Origin: Arenibacter aquaticus
Lineage (GTDB): Bacteria > Bacteroidota > Bacteroidia > Flavobacteriales > Flavobacteriaceae
Length of the DNA stretch: 64,000 nt
Direction of reading: 5' to 3'
Assembly (NCBI RefSeq): GCF_003957295.1
Contig: NZ_RQPJ01000002.1
Coordinates: 1,024,555-1,088,554 of the forward strand
Shown piece after piece: positions 63,786-64,000 of the stretch. A program made the translations under genes and the position numbers. Below the pieces are notes generated by a model. The model did not search any database. It saw only the letters and a program-made list of their open reading frames with translations, and was not told the origin of the DNA. How positions within the stretch are numbered: position 1 is the stretch's first letter; every line of letters starts with the position of its first letter.

Positions 63786-64000
63786 AACCTGCAAGGTCTT
63801 TGGCACCTTGTAGGTTTTGCTCCAACTCTTGAGTCAGCTTTTCTGTTTCATGTTCCTAGACCTACAAGGTTTTGGAAACCTCGCAGGTCTCCCTGTTTTT
63901 GCCACCTTGTTTGTTTTGCTCCAACCCTTGAGTCAGCTTTTCTGTTTCATGTTGTTAGACCTACAAGGTTTTGGAAACCTCGCAGGTCTTCCTGTTTTTG
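63786..64000. repeat. 99-bp direct repeats with REP-like palindromes, running off the window
   Basis: Two copies of a 99-bp unit are visible (shared GTTTTGCTCCAAC at 63814 and 63913, then GAGTCAGCTTTTCTGTTTCA and so on), and the second is cut by the window end. Each contains a palindrome with arms AGACCT / AGGTCT and AGGTTT / AAACCT (about 63857-63890 and 63957-63989). A related one, AACCTGCAAGGT / ACCTTGTAGGTT, stands at 63787-63817. Imperfect hairpins with CCTACAAGG and CCTTGTAGG words are common as dispersed intergenic repeats in Bacteroidota. They lie upstream of hemF. Confidence 0.85.

Noticed and set aside
1..64000. CRISPR array, tRNA, rRNA, prophage, insertion sequence
   Set aside because: No regularly spaced short repeats with unique spacers, no TTCGA-type tRNA arms with matching stems, no rRNA sequence, no transposase or phage structural gene was found.

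Overview
The window is a piece of chromosome from a member of the Bacteroidota, almost certainly a marine Flavobacteriaceae. Four things point there. It carries the gliding-motility lipoprotein gene gldH and a secreted protease with a type A type-IX-secretion (T9SS) C-terminal domain. Several families typical of flavobacteria are present (DUF4292, DUF2480, DUF3078, HU-CCDC81/SPOR). Promoters match the Bacteroidota consensus TTTG-N19-21-TAnnTTTG. Start sites lack clear Shine-Dalgarno sequences. The content is mostly housekeeping; no prophage, CRISPR array, rRNA or tRNA was seen. The genus cannot be fixed from the sequence alone.

Layout. 1-3.3 kb: the end of the F1Fo ATP synthase operon (atpH partial, atpA, atpG), followed by a 101-bp tandem repeat array and a terminator. 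3.4-9.3 kb: an envelope operon (flippase, dut, TPR protein, DUF4292 lipoprotein, EnvC-like LytM protein, aldo/keto reductase). 9.4-14.1 kb: a thioesterase, a SPOR/HU protein, dprA, trpS and a PlsC-type acyltransferase. 14.2-18.0 kb, minus strand: a transenvelope protein with its ECF sigma factor, a small lipoprotein and recA. 18.0-19.6 kb: a structured intergenic region that probably encodes a small RNA, then trhO. 19.9-23.9 kb: a PSP1/RicT-like protein, gldH and a class A PBP. 24.0-25.8 kb: scoA and scoB, separated by a four-helix-bundle (IVS-type) gene. 26.0-26.2 kb: a 35-codon gene candidate with its own terminator. 26.2-31.9 kb, minus strand: an aminotransferase, a Vsr-type endonuclease and sdhCAB, with a second four-helix-bundle gene between sdhA and sdhB. 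32.3-40.3 kb: an M28 peptidase, aminopeptidase P, a TIM-barrel isomerase, a small zinc-ribbon-like protein, thiL and a Gfo/Idh/MocA oxidoreductase. 40.7-48.7 kb: a complete SUF Fe-S assembly cluster (sufA-B-C-D-S-E-T), then DUF2480 and DUF3078. 49-54.6 kb: hflX, an EEP nuclease, an S8 protease and a 3'-5' exonuclease. 54.9-64 kb: ogt, a CNNM/CBS membrane protein, a serine hydrolase, DinB, hemB, a YchJ protein, an unusual SF2 helicase with membrane segments, a 51-codon basic protein, hemF, and REP-like 99-bp repeats running off the end.

The genes supply energy (ATP synthase, succinate dehydrogenase), the Fe-S clusters that sdhB needs, heme (hemB, hemF) for cytochromes including SdhC, envelope building, and DNA maintenance (recA, dprA, ogt, vsr-like). 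The least ordinary parts are: the two IVS-type cassettes, each placed exactly between genes for two subunits of one enzyme and bordered by complementary ends; the structured RNA candidate at 18.19-18.36 kb; the small gene at 26.0 kb; the membrane-anchored SF2 helicase at 60.0-62.6 kb; and the sigma factor paired with a transenvelope protein.
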